Below, piece after piece: positions 1 to 12,495 of a stretch of 53,657 bases of DNA. The position numbers were made by a program, and so were the translations under genes. The notes beneath the pieces are model-generated. The model did not search any database and was not told where the DNA came from. It was given only the letters and a program-made list of their open reading frames with translations. Numbering within the stretch: position 1 is the stretch's first letter; each line of letters opens with the position of its first letter. Origin of the DNA: Cylindrodendrum hubeiense (taxonomy: Eukaryota > Ascomycota > Sordariomycetes > Hypocreales > Nectriaceae). The DNA lies in contig JAANBB010000281.1 in the NCBI GenBank assembly GCA_014621425.1, positions 1-53,657 on the forward strand, in the 5' to 3' direction.

Positions 1-497
1 CCCCAAGATCCCCAAGGTCGGCGCCTGCAAGGCCAACGCCGTCAACGGCGCCAAGAAGATCGTCGCCGCCTGGCCCGGCCGCGTCCGCGAGATCGGCTGC
101 GTCCGCGACTGCAAGTGCGGCTCCGGCTCCGACCACTGCTGCGGCAAGGCTACGGACATGATGATTGCCGACCACGGTGGTGTAAGTGCCCTCCCCGGCG
201 TCTCTCACGACCCCCCACTAACATGTTCTCCAGGATGCTACTCTCTCCGGCAAGGAGATTGCCGAGTGGGTCATGAACAACCGCAAGTCCCTCAACGTCA
301 AGTATGTCATCTGGGGCCAGAAGATCTGGACCTACTCTGTCGACAAGACGGCCAAGTCGTGGACCAAGTGGCGCAGCATGGAAGACCGTGGCTCTCTGAC
401 CGCCAACCACTGGTAAGTTGCCTCCCGGCTGTCTCGTGAAACCTGACCAGAAAGCTGACTGCGATATAGGGACCATGTCCACGTTTCTTACAACTAG
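1..497 (+). CDS. Secreted ARB_07466/peptidase M15-like protein, 3' part
   Basis: Only the C-terminal part is present; the 5' end lies outside the window. Reading from base 2, exons are about 2-181, 234-412 and 470-497, with GT..AG introns at 182-233 and 413-469; the stop is TAG at 495-497. The protein has a Cys-rich stretch, then GKATDMMI, VIWGQKIW, MEDRGS and finally NHWDHVHVSYN. The early DH...GKATDMM and the closing HVHVS resemble the metal-binding residues of the D-Ala-D-Ala carboxypeptidase/M15 fold, as in bacterial and fungal ARB_07466-like extracellular proteins. Activity on peptidoglycan-like or other substrates is not shown by the sequence. A signal peptide cannot be checked because the N-terminus is missing. 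Family assignment is moderately sure; enzymatic role is inference. Confidence 0.7.
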
Positions 498-939
498 AGT
501 AGTTGTTCGCTTGTTGAGCGAGGAGTTTGATGGGTGGCGAGGATGGCGTTGAAGGGCTGAATGATATAATCTGTTCCTGTATAAATGAGAATAGCGAGGA
601 TGCTAGCTACAGACAGAAAAGAATGCAAAGATGAAACAACAATGACCTACTTCCCTGACTACTTGAAACCGAAACTCTCTCACGATATAGACGCAAAGGG
701 GTGCTGTGAGCGTAGCTGCAACCGGTTCCGTTTTCCTCAAGTGAGATGATCAAAGATGGAGAAATACCCCGATTCTCCAACCGTCAACCCATATCTTCAT
801 AAACATATACGTAATATCATTTAATATCCCTGACCAACTCCCAAAAACTATGCCATCCATCTAAGCGCCTGCCTATACGTTCTTCCTATTCCAAATCGAA
901 TTAAACTTTTTAGCCCTGTCTCAACCATGGTGTAGATCT
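498..939. other. Convergent 3' intergenic region
   Basis: This 442-base stretch lies between the convergent ends of the M15-like gene and Rad26. I see AT-rich 3'-UTR-like sequence but no open frame with family resemblance and no clear repeat. Confidence 0.6.
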
Positions 940-3355
940 TCACATTACAAACGCCTCGCTCACAACCTCTCCTTCATCCGGCGTTACCGCCATCTCCAGC
1001 AGCTCGGCAGCCGCCTCAATCGTGTCCTCGTCGATCCCCGACTCCATTACCAGATCCTCCTCCACAAAGGCCAGTCTACCGAGAGCAAGCATGTATCGCT
1101 GGTTACCGCCAAGTGCCGATGTTAGTTTTTGGCTAATATCGGCCAAGTTTGCCGTGTTGGGGCCCGTGACCAGCACATGGATGAGGTGGACGCATTGGCA
1201 AATGATGCGGTAGAGCTCGGAAGAAGAGTCGGACACTGGGTGCTTCGGTGACTCGCCCATCCCGGGCAGATGTGCTAGGATGCTTGACGGAACAGGCTGG
1301 TCATACAGCTCATCTATGGACGAACTCAGACAAACGACCAGGCGAGGAAGGGCAGTGTTATGCGTTGCCAGCTGTACTGCGCCAAAGGGATACCGAGCAA
1401 ACGCGATGAGCGTCCGTAGAGCGGCAAGTCGCACGCTACGTTTCTCAGCTGGCGTCTTTGCCGAGCGAGGATACTCGGTCAACTTGGCCGCGACCTTATC
1501 AATGATCATGCGCGCAACAAAAGGAGGATCTTTCTCGTCTGTTATGGGGCCAATCGATCCTGGTAGAGAAGACGTCGCTAGAAGGTCCAACATGCCAAGA
1601 ATGTCGGCGAGCTCTTGTTTGGGCGTGAGGAGCATGAGAGGCGCGTCAAGCGAGATGTGCCTCCAGAAATGAGCCGCCTTGGATTCGAACCCGGCCTCTG
1701 TTTCCAATATCGCCGTGGCGCATGTCAGAGACGTCGTGTATAGCAGAGAGAGAATATCAGTGATATTGATATGCTCCTCAAGCAAACTGAATCGTTCATC
1801 CTTGACACGTTCTTCATCTGGGAATCGATGCCTCCATTCGGCTAGAGTGCATATGGTGGCTTGGGCAACAGGGGCGAGATCTGTAAGGATCCATGGAGCA
1901 ACCTCGGTTGCTTGGAGTTGGAAAGTAAAGGCTACGAGAGCGACGAGGTACTTGATGGGCTCCCAGTACTGCTCGTCCGCGCACCTGGTCCAGATTTGTA
2001 CTACTAAATGGGCGAAGTCCACCAGCAATTGTATGGGGCGGTGAGGATTACCCATGACGGGGACTTTCTTGAAGATATAGGCCGCGAAAGAGGTATTGGG
2101 CTCAGACGAGAACGAGAATCGAGAAAGGACCTCAAAAGTTGGAGGCTGGTCCAGAAAGGAGCCATGGTCGAGCACCAGTTGTAGGAACTTGAGACCTGTT
2201 AGTCAAGTATGAAGAAAAAGGGGCATATTAACAAACCTCAAAAGGGAGACCGGGTGGCGCAGTGATCACAATGGGAGGTTGCGCTGTTGAAGGCTCTGGC
2301 TTCTTGTCACCGATATCAACATCACCCATGTGGATTTCTAGCGCCATGACAGGACTGTCGACAGCTGGTCGCTTTCGTTTGCCTTTGCTTGGCGTCCTCT
2401 CGCCCACATTGGCAGCAACTGACCCAGCATTCTTATTACGACCTTGGCCCTTACTCGGGCTCAATACAATATCCATCTCGTCGAAGCCATCGGCAACGCG
2501 CCATGTCTTGGCCGTCTTTTTCGGGGTCGTCAAGCCCGACCCCGTACCCGTCGTCGCAAGTGTGTCCTTCCTCCGGGTCCGGTCGTTAACCTCTTTCATG
2601 TCCCTCTGTAGGAATTGAAGCTCGGTGTTGGCATTCTTCTCAGCGACAACGGCGGCTTCGGCGATTCGTTCCTGACGGCTCAACTGTTCGGCGTTGACCT
2701 TCTTCAAGCGAGAAACCTCGGCGTCATGTTGCTGCTGGGCCTTGGAGGAGTTGGTTCGGATGATCGAAACCTCACCACGGGCGGCGAACAGCTCGGCCTC
2801 GAGTGCCCGCAGTCGCTGCTGAAGGGCTGAGACGACATCGCCGGGTTGACTTTGGGAGGGAATGTAGTGGTTCGGTGCGACCCCTGGCCGAGTAAACTGG
2901 CTTGTCTGAGGGCGGTGCAAATTTGAAGTCTGAGACTGAAATTGCTGCGATGTATATACGGGTTGATTCGTAGCCGCAGCATTGGGCAGTCGAGGTGGTG
3001 GCTGTCCGGTGGGGTGTCTCTTGGAGGAAGGGTAAATATTTGGGTCCCACCGTGGGTTGGGAACAGGTGGGACGGATCGTCGAGATTCCTGGTGCTGGTG
3101 TTCCTGCTGTTGTGAATACTGCTGGAGCGTGTTGTCCACTACCGGCCTCCCGACAGGCTCCCCGACATCATTGGTCACCTCTGTAGTGTCGAGATCATCA
3201 TCTTCCACCCAGATGGCGTCGGGGTATGAGTCGGGCTGTTGAGACGGGGCCGTTCGGTGGGCTTGGGTCAGCTGGATTGCATTGTTTTCGAGCTCTTGGA
3301 GGGCGTTATCGGGAAGGTCGTCAAGGCCATCGTCGGAGAATTCGTCTAGGTCCAT
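940..3355 (-). CDS. rad26: DNA damage checkpoint protein Rad26 (ATRIP/UvsD-like)
   Basis: Two exons, complement(2237..3355) and complement(940..2187), encode about 788 residues. The intron 2188-2236 has donor GTTTGT; acceptor CAAG rather than the nearer ACAG keeps frame and leaves a good TGACTAAC branch site. The N-terminus is the acidic block MDLDEFSDDGLDDLPDNALQ followed by QELENN, typical of filamentous-fungal Rad26/UvsD. Residues about 170-260 form a coiled coil (ALQQRLRALEAELFAARGE and on), the region through which ATRIP-type proteins dimerise. The C-terminal 450 residues are helical and repeat-like. By family knowledge it partners the ATR/Mec1 kinase and brings it to RPA-coated single-stranded DNA. 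It should not be confused with yeast RAD26 (CSB). The gene is intact and divergent from CDP-DAG synthase. Confidence 0.86.
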
Positions 3356-5187
3356 GGTTTATGGATTGAAATGACTGGAGCAGCTCCATTGAGCGAGGCT
3401 GTCCTCCGAGAAGATTGTCAGCCGACGCCTGGTTCGAGAGCCTGGTATTGTTTCGCGATTCCACCAGGGACGGGAAGAACGCGCCGCGAGATCACGTGCG
3501 CACTCTGTCTTGCTGCCATGGCAAACCTGTGGCTGAGTCGGGCGACATTGGATTAGGGATGAGCATAAAGCCTTGGGGTGTGGCGCAGCAGGTGTGTGTG
3601 GATCTTGCTCCCCTTCCTGCGGGCTCAAGCATGTGAAAGCCCCAAGTGCGTCATCGACAGTCCTGATACCAGTATCGTTCTGTTTCGGACAGCGCGGGCA
3701 TCTTATCTCGGAAGCACTCTCGACGAAGGCGCAATAACGTATCTACCAATTTCGCCTCCTCAAACGCCCTCAGCCACAGCTCTACGCGTCGAAGCCGCGT
3801 GGGAGCGAGAGCGAGGAACAGGTCCGTCCGGGTCCAGAACGAGGCGCGAAAAGTTGTGGGGATTTTTTGTCTGGGGATGCCGGCTTCCGCGGGTTCGCAA
3901 ATTACCCGCTTAGCGTTTTCATGCCCACAGAAGGATGCCAGCAAGATGATGAATGCGAGAATGCTACGTATACCTGGCCAGGGCGACGTCACAGCGCGAG
4001 CTGTCGATCTGGCATGAGAGTTGCAGAGAGGCGATGTGCTGTCTTTCGAATGCAACGTGATGCATGGGTGTTTCCAACTTTTATCGCCTAAAGAAACAGA
4101 CGCGACCAGACCGCCAACAACCGCAAAAATACGAACAATTTCTCGTCTTTGCTCGTACAGCTGTCAATATCCACGCATATGAATCGTCTCCGCAGATCTC
4201 CCCCAACAGATCTCTTCTGGTTCCACATTACGCCTGGCGTGGACAGTCCAACGGCGACCGGGTGTTTGTCTTGTCCGAGTCCCACATCTAATCAGCCCCT
4301 GCGTCCATGTCCTTGTCGGCTCGTGCTCCCAAGTAAGGCATCGATCCTTGGCTTAGCACGTACGTAGCCAGTCCTCACTACGGCACCGGCGGACCAGTCT
4401 AAGGCCTCCGGTATCTTTTGTGTATCTTATCAGCGTCCCCCGGTCGGGAGCTGGCAGACAGCATCCAGCTGCCGAGCTCGAGTCCAAACACCGTAGAATC
4501 AATACCGGTGCAGCCTTTCCTGGCGGTGTTGAAGTCATCAAGACCCTGATTGGCGGCTGGGTGGAACATGCACCTATGACGCGCTGTAGCACGCGCTGTA
4601 ATTTAGCCACCTCCAGTGCACTCCTGAGCCAATTTGACCGCTGAGACCCCCAAAACGTCAAGCCACAGCCGCGTGCCCACTGGAAAACTCCGCTCCGCCA
4701 GGGCTTTTTTAGGCTGCTCCAGCCAAGCGCAAGCGTCAGCGCCAGCGTCAGTATCAGCGCAAAATCCACCACCCACATTGGGACACGGCCTTCCTCCAAC
4801 TTTTCCCATCGTCATCAACCATCCTCCCGACCCAATCTCCCTCACTTCCGAGCCCGACCACACGCTCGCGGCTCTCCTGCGGACTCAGCGACCGCTTCCG
4901 CTCCTGCCGCCTCAACTCCGAGACGCCGACTCCTCGCCTCCGGGATCCTGTCAGCTCACCTCACTCCCGGCCGCAAGCTCCGGACCCCTTCTCCCTACTT
5001 GATCTTCCGAGTCTACCGCAGTCGCGCGACAGCTTGACCACGACCACCACCGACGACACACTCTCGCACCACACCTTCCAACCCCATCGCGCGACACAGC
5101 TTGAAGCAAGTCGCTAAAGTCACATTGTGACAGCGAAACCGCAGAATCCCGTCGCTCCCTACACCACACAACCACCACAACCTCACA
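3356..5187. promoter_or_regulatory. Shared divergent upstream region of Rad26 and CDP-DAG synthase
   Basis: About 1.8 kb separates the two divergently transcribed start codons. It should contain both promoters and 5' leaders. Frames here lack recognisable domains. A short degenerate AGCGCCAGCGTCAG-type repeat lies near 4728-4760, and the last 400 bases before 5188 are pyrimidine- and CACC-rich, as in a fungal leader. No particular binding site is certain. Confidence 0.5.
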
Positions 5188-6852
5188 ATGGCCCGGTCAA
5201 AGAGAGGGGTTAGGTTCCCCAACCGCAACAGCCAGAATGGCTCCGATGGACGACGATCAAGCTTCAGTGACATGAGCGACGATGGTCAATCAACCTCCAA
5301 GGGCAAGGGCCAGGCCTCGCTGGCCACCGTCAATGAGGTACGTGTCACGCCCAGCCGTGGCGGTGATGGAATGAGGTCCTCAACACCAAGCTCCAATATC
5401 ACCATCCACAACCACGTCGCAATCCACGAGAAACCAAGCTGACCATGCGCGCCTTGCTCTTTTACAGAAGCCCCCCACTGCTGCCGAGAAGAAGGCCGAG
5501 TACGAGAAGAAAAAGGCCAACTTCATGACCCGCACCTTCTGGTCGTTTGTCATGTTCGCCCTCTTTTTCTCTGCCCTCTTCATGGGCCACATCTACATCA
5601 TCACCATCATCACGGCCGTCCAAATCGTCTCCTTCAAGGAGGTTATCGCCATTGCCAACGTCCCTAGCCGCGCCCGCTCCCTCCAATCGACCAAGAGCCT
5701 CAACTGGTACTGGCTTGCGACGACCATGTACTTCCTCTACGGCGAGACTGTTATCTACTACTTCAAGCATATTGTCCTCGTTGACAAGGTTCTGCTGCCC
5801 CTGGCTACCCACCACCGCTTCATCAGCTTCATTCTTTATGTTTTTGGTCAGTCTTCCGTGTCTTTCGCTTTTGTTAAGCGACGCTAACATCGCGCAGGCT
5901 TCGTCTGCTTCGTCGCTTCCCTGCAGGCGGGTAACTACAAGTTCCAGTTCACCAACTTTGCTTGGACACACATGGCCCTCTACCTCATTGTTGTCCAGGC
6001 CCATTTCATCATGAACAACGTCTTCGAGGGTATGATCTGGTTCTTCCTGCCCGCCGCACTCGTCATCACCAACGACATTTTCGCCTACATTTGCGGTATT
6101 GCCTTTGGCCGCACCCAGCTCATCAAGCTCTCTCCCAAGAAGACGGTTGAGGGATTCGTTGGCGCCTGGGTCATGACCATTTTGTTTGCCATTGTTCTCG
6201 TCAACGTCATGATGCGCTCCAAGTACTTCATCTGCCCTGTCAATGTAAGACTCCCCCGCCTACTACTGTTTCGTGATGCAGCTCCTAATATCTGATCTAG
6301 GACCTTGGCGCCACCATCTTCACTGGCCTCGAGTGCGACCCCAACCCGGTGTTCCACCCTAAGACCTACGAACTGCCCGAATTGTTTTTCCTTCCTCCTG
6401 GTACCAGCTTCTCTGTCACTTTTGCTCCCATGCAGCTTCACTCCCTCGTCCTTGCTACCTTTGCTTCTCTTATCGCTCCCTTCGGCGGCTTCTTCGCCTC
6501 CGGCCTGAAGCGCACATTCAAGATCAAGGACTTCGGCGACTCTATTCCCGGCCACGGTGGTATTACCGACCGCATGGATTGCCAGTTCATCATGGGTTTC
6601 TTCGCGTACATGTATTACCACACTTTCATCGCTCTCCACAAGGTCAACCTTGGCACCGTCCTTGAGACTGCCATTACCAGCTTGTCTCCCGACGAGCAGA
6701 TGGAGCTTGTCAAGAGCATGGGCCGCTACCTTGGCAACCAGGGCATCATGCCTGAGGAAGTAAGCAACTCATTTCCCTCGTCTCTGCTTTATGCTAACCA
6801 ATTCTTCCAGTTCGTTGAGTGCATTGACAAATTCATGCCCTTGAAACGGTGA
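5188..6852 (+). CDS. cds1: Phosphatidate cytidylyltransferase (CDP-diacylglycerol synthase)
   Basis: Five exons (5188-5337, 5468-5846, 5898-6244, 6301-6759, 6811-6852) give 458 residues, close to the usual fungal length. The enzyme converts phosphatidic acid and CTP to CDP-diacylglycerol, the precursor of phosphatidylinositol, phosphatidylserine and cardiolipin, in the ER membrane. After a polar Ser/Lys-rich N-terminus of about 75 residues come several hydrophobic helices. The CdsA signature is intact near residue 350: SGLKRTFKIKDFGDSIPGHGG followed shortly by DRMDC, with the conserved KR, KD, PGHGG and DR. All introns have GT..AG ends and keep phase. Start ATG at 5188 follows CCTCACA and opens a basic N-terminus as in orthologues. 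Housekeeping gene; nothing looks broken. Confidence 0.97.
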
Positions 6853-7580
6853 GACATTCAACACCATGCCGTCTTGGGCGTTTCTTTACACCATATTTGA
6901 TAATAAATGACCGGGCAATACTTGTTCTGCTGGCTTGACTCACATCCTCGGCGTTTTTATTGTTTCTCCTATTCCATCTCGGATTAATAGCTGGGAGCTT
7001 GTTAGACCTCAGCATGACGTGGTGGATGAAATGTAAACCAGCAGTGGATGAGGGGTATCTAGTGCCTTATCGAGCGCAGCATCAGATTTAACGAGCAGGA
7101 TTGCTGTCGGCAAATCGGGCGAAATGTATGCCGTGGTAATTATGGTATCACCTATAAGGCAAAGCGTCACGGCCTCATGGAGAAGAAAAAAATAAAGCGG
7201 ACGAAATAACTCGAGCCGATGGAGAATTTCCTCATCGTTTCTACGTGTATTTACTGCGTTGCCGCGTGCTCCGTGCTTGTATTATGAACCGCTGGATATT
7301 ATTCCATACTCTACTTTATCCCCACTCACGCGGATACTATTTTATTGAATCTCATCTTCTTTTTGCATAGAGCTGTCTTATTGGCAGGGAAGCTCGACAA
7401 CCCTGGAGTAATATTTGTGTTTTAATAATTGGTTGTCATTGGACTACGTAATTATCTGTTATTTAGGTCTGATCCTTAACACCCTGTCTAACAAGTTCTC
7501 TAGCATACGCCGCATTAAGTCATTGCCTCTCGTTCCCTGTCTGACACTGTGCTTTTGGCCTCACCTCGTTTCGTTTCCAA
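6853..7580. other. Intergenic region between convergent cds1 and amidase
   Basis: This 728-base region holds 3' UTR-like AT-rich sequence. I see no gene, structured RNA or repeat in it. Confidence 0.6.
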
Positions 7581-9127
7581 TCATTCGTACACCTGTCGCT
7601 TCCACCCGCCCTCAGTTTCAAAGATCTCGCCGACCGCCTTACCGACTTTCAATAGATGTCGGTCACGATATCGGGGTGCAACCAGAGACACCCCAATGGG
7701 CATGCCATTGGCTCCCTGGAACCCCGGGATATTTAAGACCGGGTTGTGCAGCGCCTGTCTCAATGTCAGCCCACATTCGTCCCAGTAAATAATATTTCCG
7801 CGGGCCGCCTGACAGGGTAGGGCACAAGGATGGGATAGGAGGGGATAAGATGGCTTACCGTCCACATGCTGCAGAAGACATGGCTTCCCGTGCTTCTGAG
7901 GCCCACCGGCGCCTCATCGGGCACACTCGGTGTGATGATGGCGGCATATCGCCCAGCAATCTCGTCCATTCGGGGCCGTAGCGCGGCGATGCCGTCGGAC
8001 GCCGCCAGCTGCGTCTTGCGGCTGAAGTTGTCCACGTTTTCGACGTGGCTAACGAGGACGTCGTGGATCTGGTTCTTGCCGACACGGTACTCGGACAGGA
8101 ACGCCGTGCGGCCTTCACTGTGTAGCACCACACGGTACCATTCTTCTATGTTGGCGAAGTCGGCGCCGAGATCGAGCTCTTCAACAATGGCGCCGTGGGA
8201 TTTAAGGAGGGTGGCAGCCCGAGCCATGGCGGAGCGAGTGCCCTCGCCGGCGTGGTCCCATACGCTGGTTTTGCAGATGGCGAAGCGGGCGCCTTTGACA
8301 CCATAGAAGGGATCGGTCTCTTCGTCATCGTCCTCGAGGTCAAAAATATCCGCAAGCAAAACAAGGTCATCTACGCAGCGCGCGTATAGTCCCAGTGTAT
8401 CTAGGATCAAGGCATAGATCTTCTGGCCCTCGCGGGAGATGGAGTTCCAGGTAGGCTTGAAGCCGTATATACCGTTGAAGGAAGCCGGACGGATAGTGGA
8501 TCCGCCCGTCTGCGTGCCGAGGGCGATGGGCGCCTGGAAGTCGCTGACAGCGGCGCCGGACCCGGCGGAGGAGCCTCCGGGCGTTCGGGTCGGATCGTGT
8601 GGGTTGCGAGTTGCGGGGCCGATGTGGATGGCGGCGAATTCGGTGGTAGTTGTCTTACCTAGAAGTGGGGATTTGGTTAGTGTGTTGATATTCAGGCGAG
8701 ATGGAAGAATTACCGAATATCAGAGCACCGGCGTGGCGGAGAATTCTGACAGAGGCGGCGTCGACCTTAGGGAAGCTTCCCTCGTACAATGGAGAGTTGT
8801 GCTGCGTTGGCATGTCTATCTTGAGGTGAGCAGCTATTCCCAAGTCCTAACATATGTCAAGTGGATGCTCATACCTTTGGTGTAAATTACATCTTTTACC
8901 GCGATAGGCAATCCATGCAGCGGGCCTCTTTTCTTTATGGGCACCTTGTCCAACTCCTTGGCTTGTTTTAGGATGTAGGCAGCGTCTAGGTACACCCAGG
9001 CCCCGACAGCTTCGTTTCGCTGCCTAATGCGGTCAAGAAGCGACCTGGCATACGCCTCAACAGTGAGATTTCCGGATCGTATCTTAGCGAGAGCCTCAGA
9101 GGCTGTAAGACTCCACGGCTTCATCAT
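7581..9127 (-). CDS. Amidase signature family enzyme
   Basis: Four exons, complement(8875..9127, 8714..8815, 7859..8658, 7581..7754), give 442 residues with all phases consistent. The amidase-signature Ser-cisSer-Lys triad is complete: Lys in LPIAVKDVIYTKDMP, the GGSSAGSGAAVSDF glycine/serine loop carrying the cis-Ser, and the nucleophile Ser in TQTGGSTIRP. The conserved NPHDPTRTPGGSSAG and FNGIYGFKPTW blocks match fungal members. The C-terminal exon ends ALHNPVLNIPGFQG...PIGVSLVAPRYRDRHLL, where such proteins normally end. By family it hydrolyses a carboxamide, releasing ammonia; the substrate cannot be told. The first intron splits the codon of Asp in KDMPTQHNSP, which fixes donor 8874 and acceptor 8816. 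No signal peptide is obvious, so probably cytosolic. It is the last intact core-like gene before the gene-poor region. Confidence 0.9.
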
Positions 9128-12100
9128 TTCGAAAGTAGGATAGGATGGATATTGTAGTGAGGGAGTGTGTGTGACGGGTCTTTCCTGGAAGGAAGATTTG
9201 TGTTGACTAAATACTTAATCCTATTTTGCAATGGGGGTGAGTGTTCAAAGATCTCGATCAGGGATGTTGGTAGCCGTTGACTCATTGACTCTCAGCCAAA
9301 TTACTTTGCAAGGTGACAAACTTTGGTGAGACTGTGGGAATATGCGCCTGAGGGTCATTCACAGATAACGAGAGGTTGCAAGGCTGGCCGTTCTCTCGGA
9401 AACTGTGTTCAACGATAGGGTAGGACGGATACCCGCACAATAAGCCCACAGGACCCCGGCCTGTCACTCATCCAGTAAAGTTCTTTAGGCTAGTCTCAGA
9501 GACGCTTTGAAGCTCCCTGCACGAAACACTGCTACCCGAACCACGTCAGGGTGAGATCAGGATATGGTAACAGGGTTTCGGCACTGGCGTGGACTATGGT
9601 GTGGGCAATTGTGTGGGCAACGTAGCAGCCCGTCGCCCGGGCCGTTGCGACGGGACTCTGCGGGAAGATAGCCAATAGGGGGAGGAACGAGGTCAAACAC
9701 AGGTCCCAGGGGGGACCGGACCGGCTCGTGCTAGGACAAGCCGGGTGCGTTGATCGAAGACGTTGAGATCCGACACAAGCTCGTGGCCAGGGTGAGATGG
9801 TGGTAGCATGGCGCGGATCCGCGCCTCATTAATGGGAACGGGCCATGAAGTCAGACATCAGGCGGGCTGTCGAGAAACACAGGGACCTAGGACATGCATG
9901 GGTGGGAGACCAGAGACAGGGACAAGGCGAACGGGGAGCCGGTTCCTTGTGTCTGAACGACGGGGAATCATCCCCGAGCTGCCGGTACAGTACGGGATGG
10001 CGCGTGCGTGCAGAACGGAGTACAGCTTCCCGATGGGCTTCATGCTGGTGCGGAGTTTTGCTTAAGAACCGGCCCAACGAGGAAGCTGGTCGGGTTTCTC
10101 CACGAGTAACGGCTGTTATCCGATGTTCTGGCGTCTGTTCAACATATGATATGTGACATTCTGGCCCGGCTGACCCAGCTTTTGTTGGGCGCACCGAGGT
10201 GAGGATGGACACCGAACACAGGAGTGATAATTTAAACTCGTTGAACTGAGGGGAACAAGGAGAAGATGAGGGGTGAGACGGATGCGGCTGATGCGATCTA
10301 GTGTACTCAGGAAATGTCACGGGATGCAGCTAGTCCTTAGTTAGGTTGACGGGAGGTTACTAGCCGACCGGCTGATGCTGTGGCAGCTGTAGGTATAGTG
10401 CACAGGGACTATTGACTTCTAGGACTTGCGGTTGTTGGTTGGTTGGTGAATGTTGGTTGCCGAGGCCCAGGGCCAGAAACCGGGCCCGTGGAACGTAATG
10501 GCGAGCAGGGACCAGGCTTCAGCGGCCTAGTGTTGTTTCCAGAGATGTAGGGGTTAACTCTGCTGGACAGCGGAATCCCAAGACCCCTGTTCTCGGGGAC
10601 CTACCCTTGATCGCACGGAGCCGCAACACCAGGCCGAACAATCCGCAACAAGAATCCTTCGAGATATCATCAGCTCGGCTGGAGAAGCACCGCCTCTGTT
10701 CACCCATCTCACTCTACGAATACGTGCTGATTTTTGCCGCGTCATCCTTGAAACAAATTCCTTTTTATCCCTCCGCCCAGTTTTCTGTGTAACCCGTTTA
10801 GCGCCAGAGACAAGAGACCGGATGGTTCCCTGTGTCTGGCGTACATAAATCACATTGCTTTGATGTTGCACAACATTGTCGCCATCAGCAAGCGCACGGC
10901 GCGTGACCATCAGTACAGCAGGTAGAACCGTTCTAGAGTCTTGGAAGATGCATGGAAGATGCCTTGAGTCGTGTGTCTTTGTCCCGATACCGTGTGGTCG
11001 GGCCCTTGTTGAGATTCCGTGGCGTCTTAACTGCAGCCACATGGATGATCATCAGCCTGTGATGCACGCCGATGACGTTGCCACAGCAAGGGAATTGTTT
11101 CACTGGAAATATCGGAGATTCAGTGCGCAGATTTGCGACATACTCGTGGAGTCGGTGTGCAGATTGATCAGAAGTCGGTGTGACTCAACTCTACATTGCA
11201 CGCAACATCCGTACTATAGAGCAGTCGAGGCATTCATGCAGGGAGATTAGCGAGGCTTTGAGGCCTGTCCCGCCGCTGGCCATTCGGATCGCGTTCGATG
11301 ACTCTCCGTCTGGTGCAATGTTGGGTGTTTCAGTGGCCACCCCAATGCAGGTACTCTGCGCCATCAAATGTACCATCGATGCACCATGCACATGCGGCAC
11401 GGGATTTGCCATCCGGCGTCCCCGAGGAGCGACACATGGCTTTGACGAGTGTGCAAATCACTTCCTAATTATCCTGCCAGCGGATGTAGGTCTCGCTGCA
11501 GACCTGGGTTTCACACATGCCATCCATGGTACTGGGAACCCAAGAACCCCATGCTTTTTATTCCGAACAGACCACCTGGATGAGTCGGGCGTCAAGATAT
11601 CACGATTACGTTTCGGATCCTTCGGGTCCAATAACGAGAGGGCCGCGGCATAGAGTGTCTCATGGAAGCGGCGTGGTTCTTTACCCATGGCTAAATACAC
11701 CGATCCCTGGATGTCCACGAGTAGTCTGAGAGCGTCTTGGGATTGACTGGGTACCCACGCGGTCCCCGATTTAGAGACCGTGCCAGAGATAGAGATGACA
11801 CCACGAGGCTTCTCTGGATCATTGAATCTTAGCGTCTCCAAGTCTGTCTGAGTGACTGTATTTCGGAGATGGCTCGAGGCCTTGAAGCCTTCCTTAGGGT
11901 CTAGGTCAAGGTAGAAGGAACATAGTGTATTTTGAGGTCGCTTCTCGCCACAGTTTGCGAGTACAAACAAGGATTATGGGTCTGCACACTAGCAACTGTA
12001 TTGTTTCAAGCTCCACTCGACCCGACACTACGGACTTGGGACACGCGGATCAGCCCACCGTCAAACAGTACCGGCATCATGCGAGTCCCTATAGGAGCTG

Positions 12101-12171
12101 CCCTGCCAGGTCATCTGGTACGCCAACAACTACAACAATCTTAAAAAAGCAAGGCAAACCGGCAAAAAGAA
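9128..12171. other. Gene-poor region, no supported gene
   Basis: About 3 kb without a family I recognise. The section 9580-10700 is fairly GC-rich with long stop-free frames on both strands, all Pro/Ser/Arg-rich and lacking conserved blocks. The best candidate is a 170-codon minus-strand frame at 11458-11970 (listed separately). I see no terminal repeats, transposase motif or tRNA. It may be old, mutated repeat or decayed gene sequence. Confidence 0.5.
11458..11970 (-). other. Uncharacterised open frame, possibly an exon or gene remnant
   Basis: A 170-codon frame without an ATG at its beginning and with a TAA immediately upstream, so if real it is an internal or final exon or a remnant. It has a protein-like composition (for example VISISGTVSKSGTAWVP and ETLYAAALSLLDPKDPK), but I recognise no family. 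A plus-strand frame overlaps it in antisense at 11180-11653, which weakens both. No neighbouring exon with good splice sites was found. Confidence 0.2.
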
Positions 12172-12290
12172 ACATACAACAGCGAGGATTCCCCGGTCGT
12201 CACCGACCCGAGTACTAATTCGCTGCTTCTCAGCTTGACTAGGGGAGAGCGGATGGGATCCCGTATTTTCTAAGAGCTATGGTCGTATGT
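12172..12290 (-). rRNA. 5S ribosomal RNA gene, copy A
   Basis: Read on the minus strand this is 119 nt, beginning ACATACGACCATAG and ending CTGTTGTATGT. The two ends pair to form helix I. It contains the 5S hallmarks ATCCC..CCGCTCT, GTCAAGC and TTAGTACTCGGGTCGGTGACG, then GGGGAATCC. A Pol III stop (CTTTTTG) follows just downstream. It differs from copy E at two positions, both G to A in the sense strand. It lies 86 bases downstream of copy B in the same orientation. Intact fold suggests a working gene; expression is unknown. Confidence 0.9.
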
Positions 12291-12376
12291 GGTGATGGGT
12301 GGCACTGACCGGGATCAAATCCACAGGAATATGGATTTCAGGAAGAGCCAAAAGAGACAACAACCGGCAAAAATAA

Positions 12377-12495
12377 ACATACAACAGTGGGGATTCCCCG
12401 GTCGTCACCGACCCGAGTACTAATCCACCGCTTCTCAGTTTGACTAGGGGAGAGCGGACGGGATCCCGTATTCTCTAAGAGCTATGGTCGTATGT
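12377..12495 (-). rRNA. 5S ribosomal RNA gene, copy B
   Basis: A complete 119-nt 5S gene on the minus strand with paired ends (ACATACGAC with GTTGTATGT), the internal promoter region (ATCCCGTCCGCTCT, AGTCAAACTG) and a T-run terminator TTATTTTTG. By eye it is identical over its whole length to plus-strand copy D at 31144, 18.6 kb away. Confidence 0.92.

Larger units (their letters stand above)
12172..12495 (-). repeat. Two-gene 5S unit, left inverted repeat
   Basis: Copies B and A with an 86-base spacer form a 324-base unit. The same unit lies in opposite orientation at 31144-31467. By eye I count three differences in 324 bases: none in B/D, one in the spacer, two in A/E. Similarity stops within about 20 bases outside the unit. 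Confidence 0.9.

Noticed and set aside
1670..1700. A GGTTCGAATCC tRNA B-box on the minus strand
   Set aside because: It is in the Rad26 coding sequence (ETEAGFESKAAHF), and no cloverleaf surrounds it.
9829..11042. Minus-strand frames of about 160 codons
   Set aside because: Pro/Ser/Arg-rich sequence in a GC-rich stretch without conserved blocks or good splice context.
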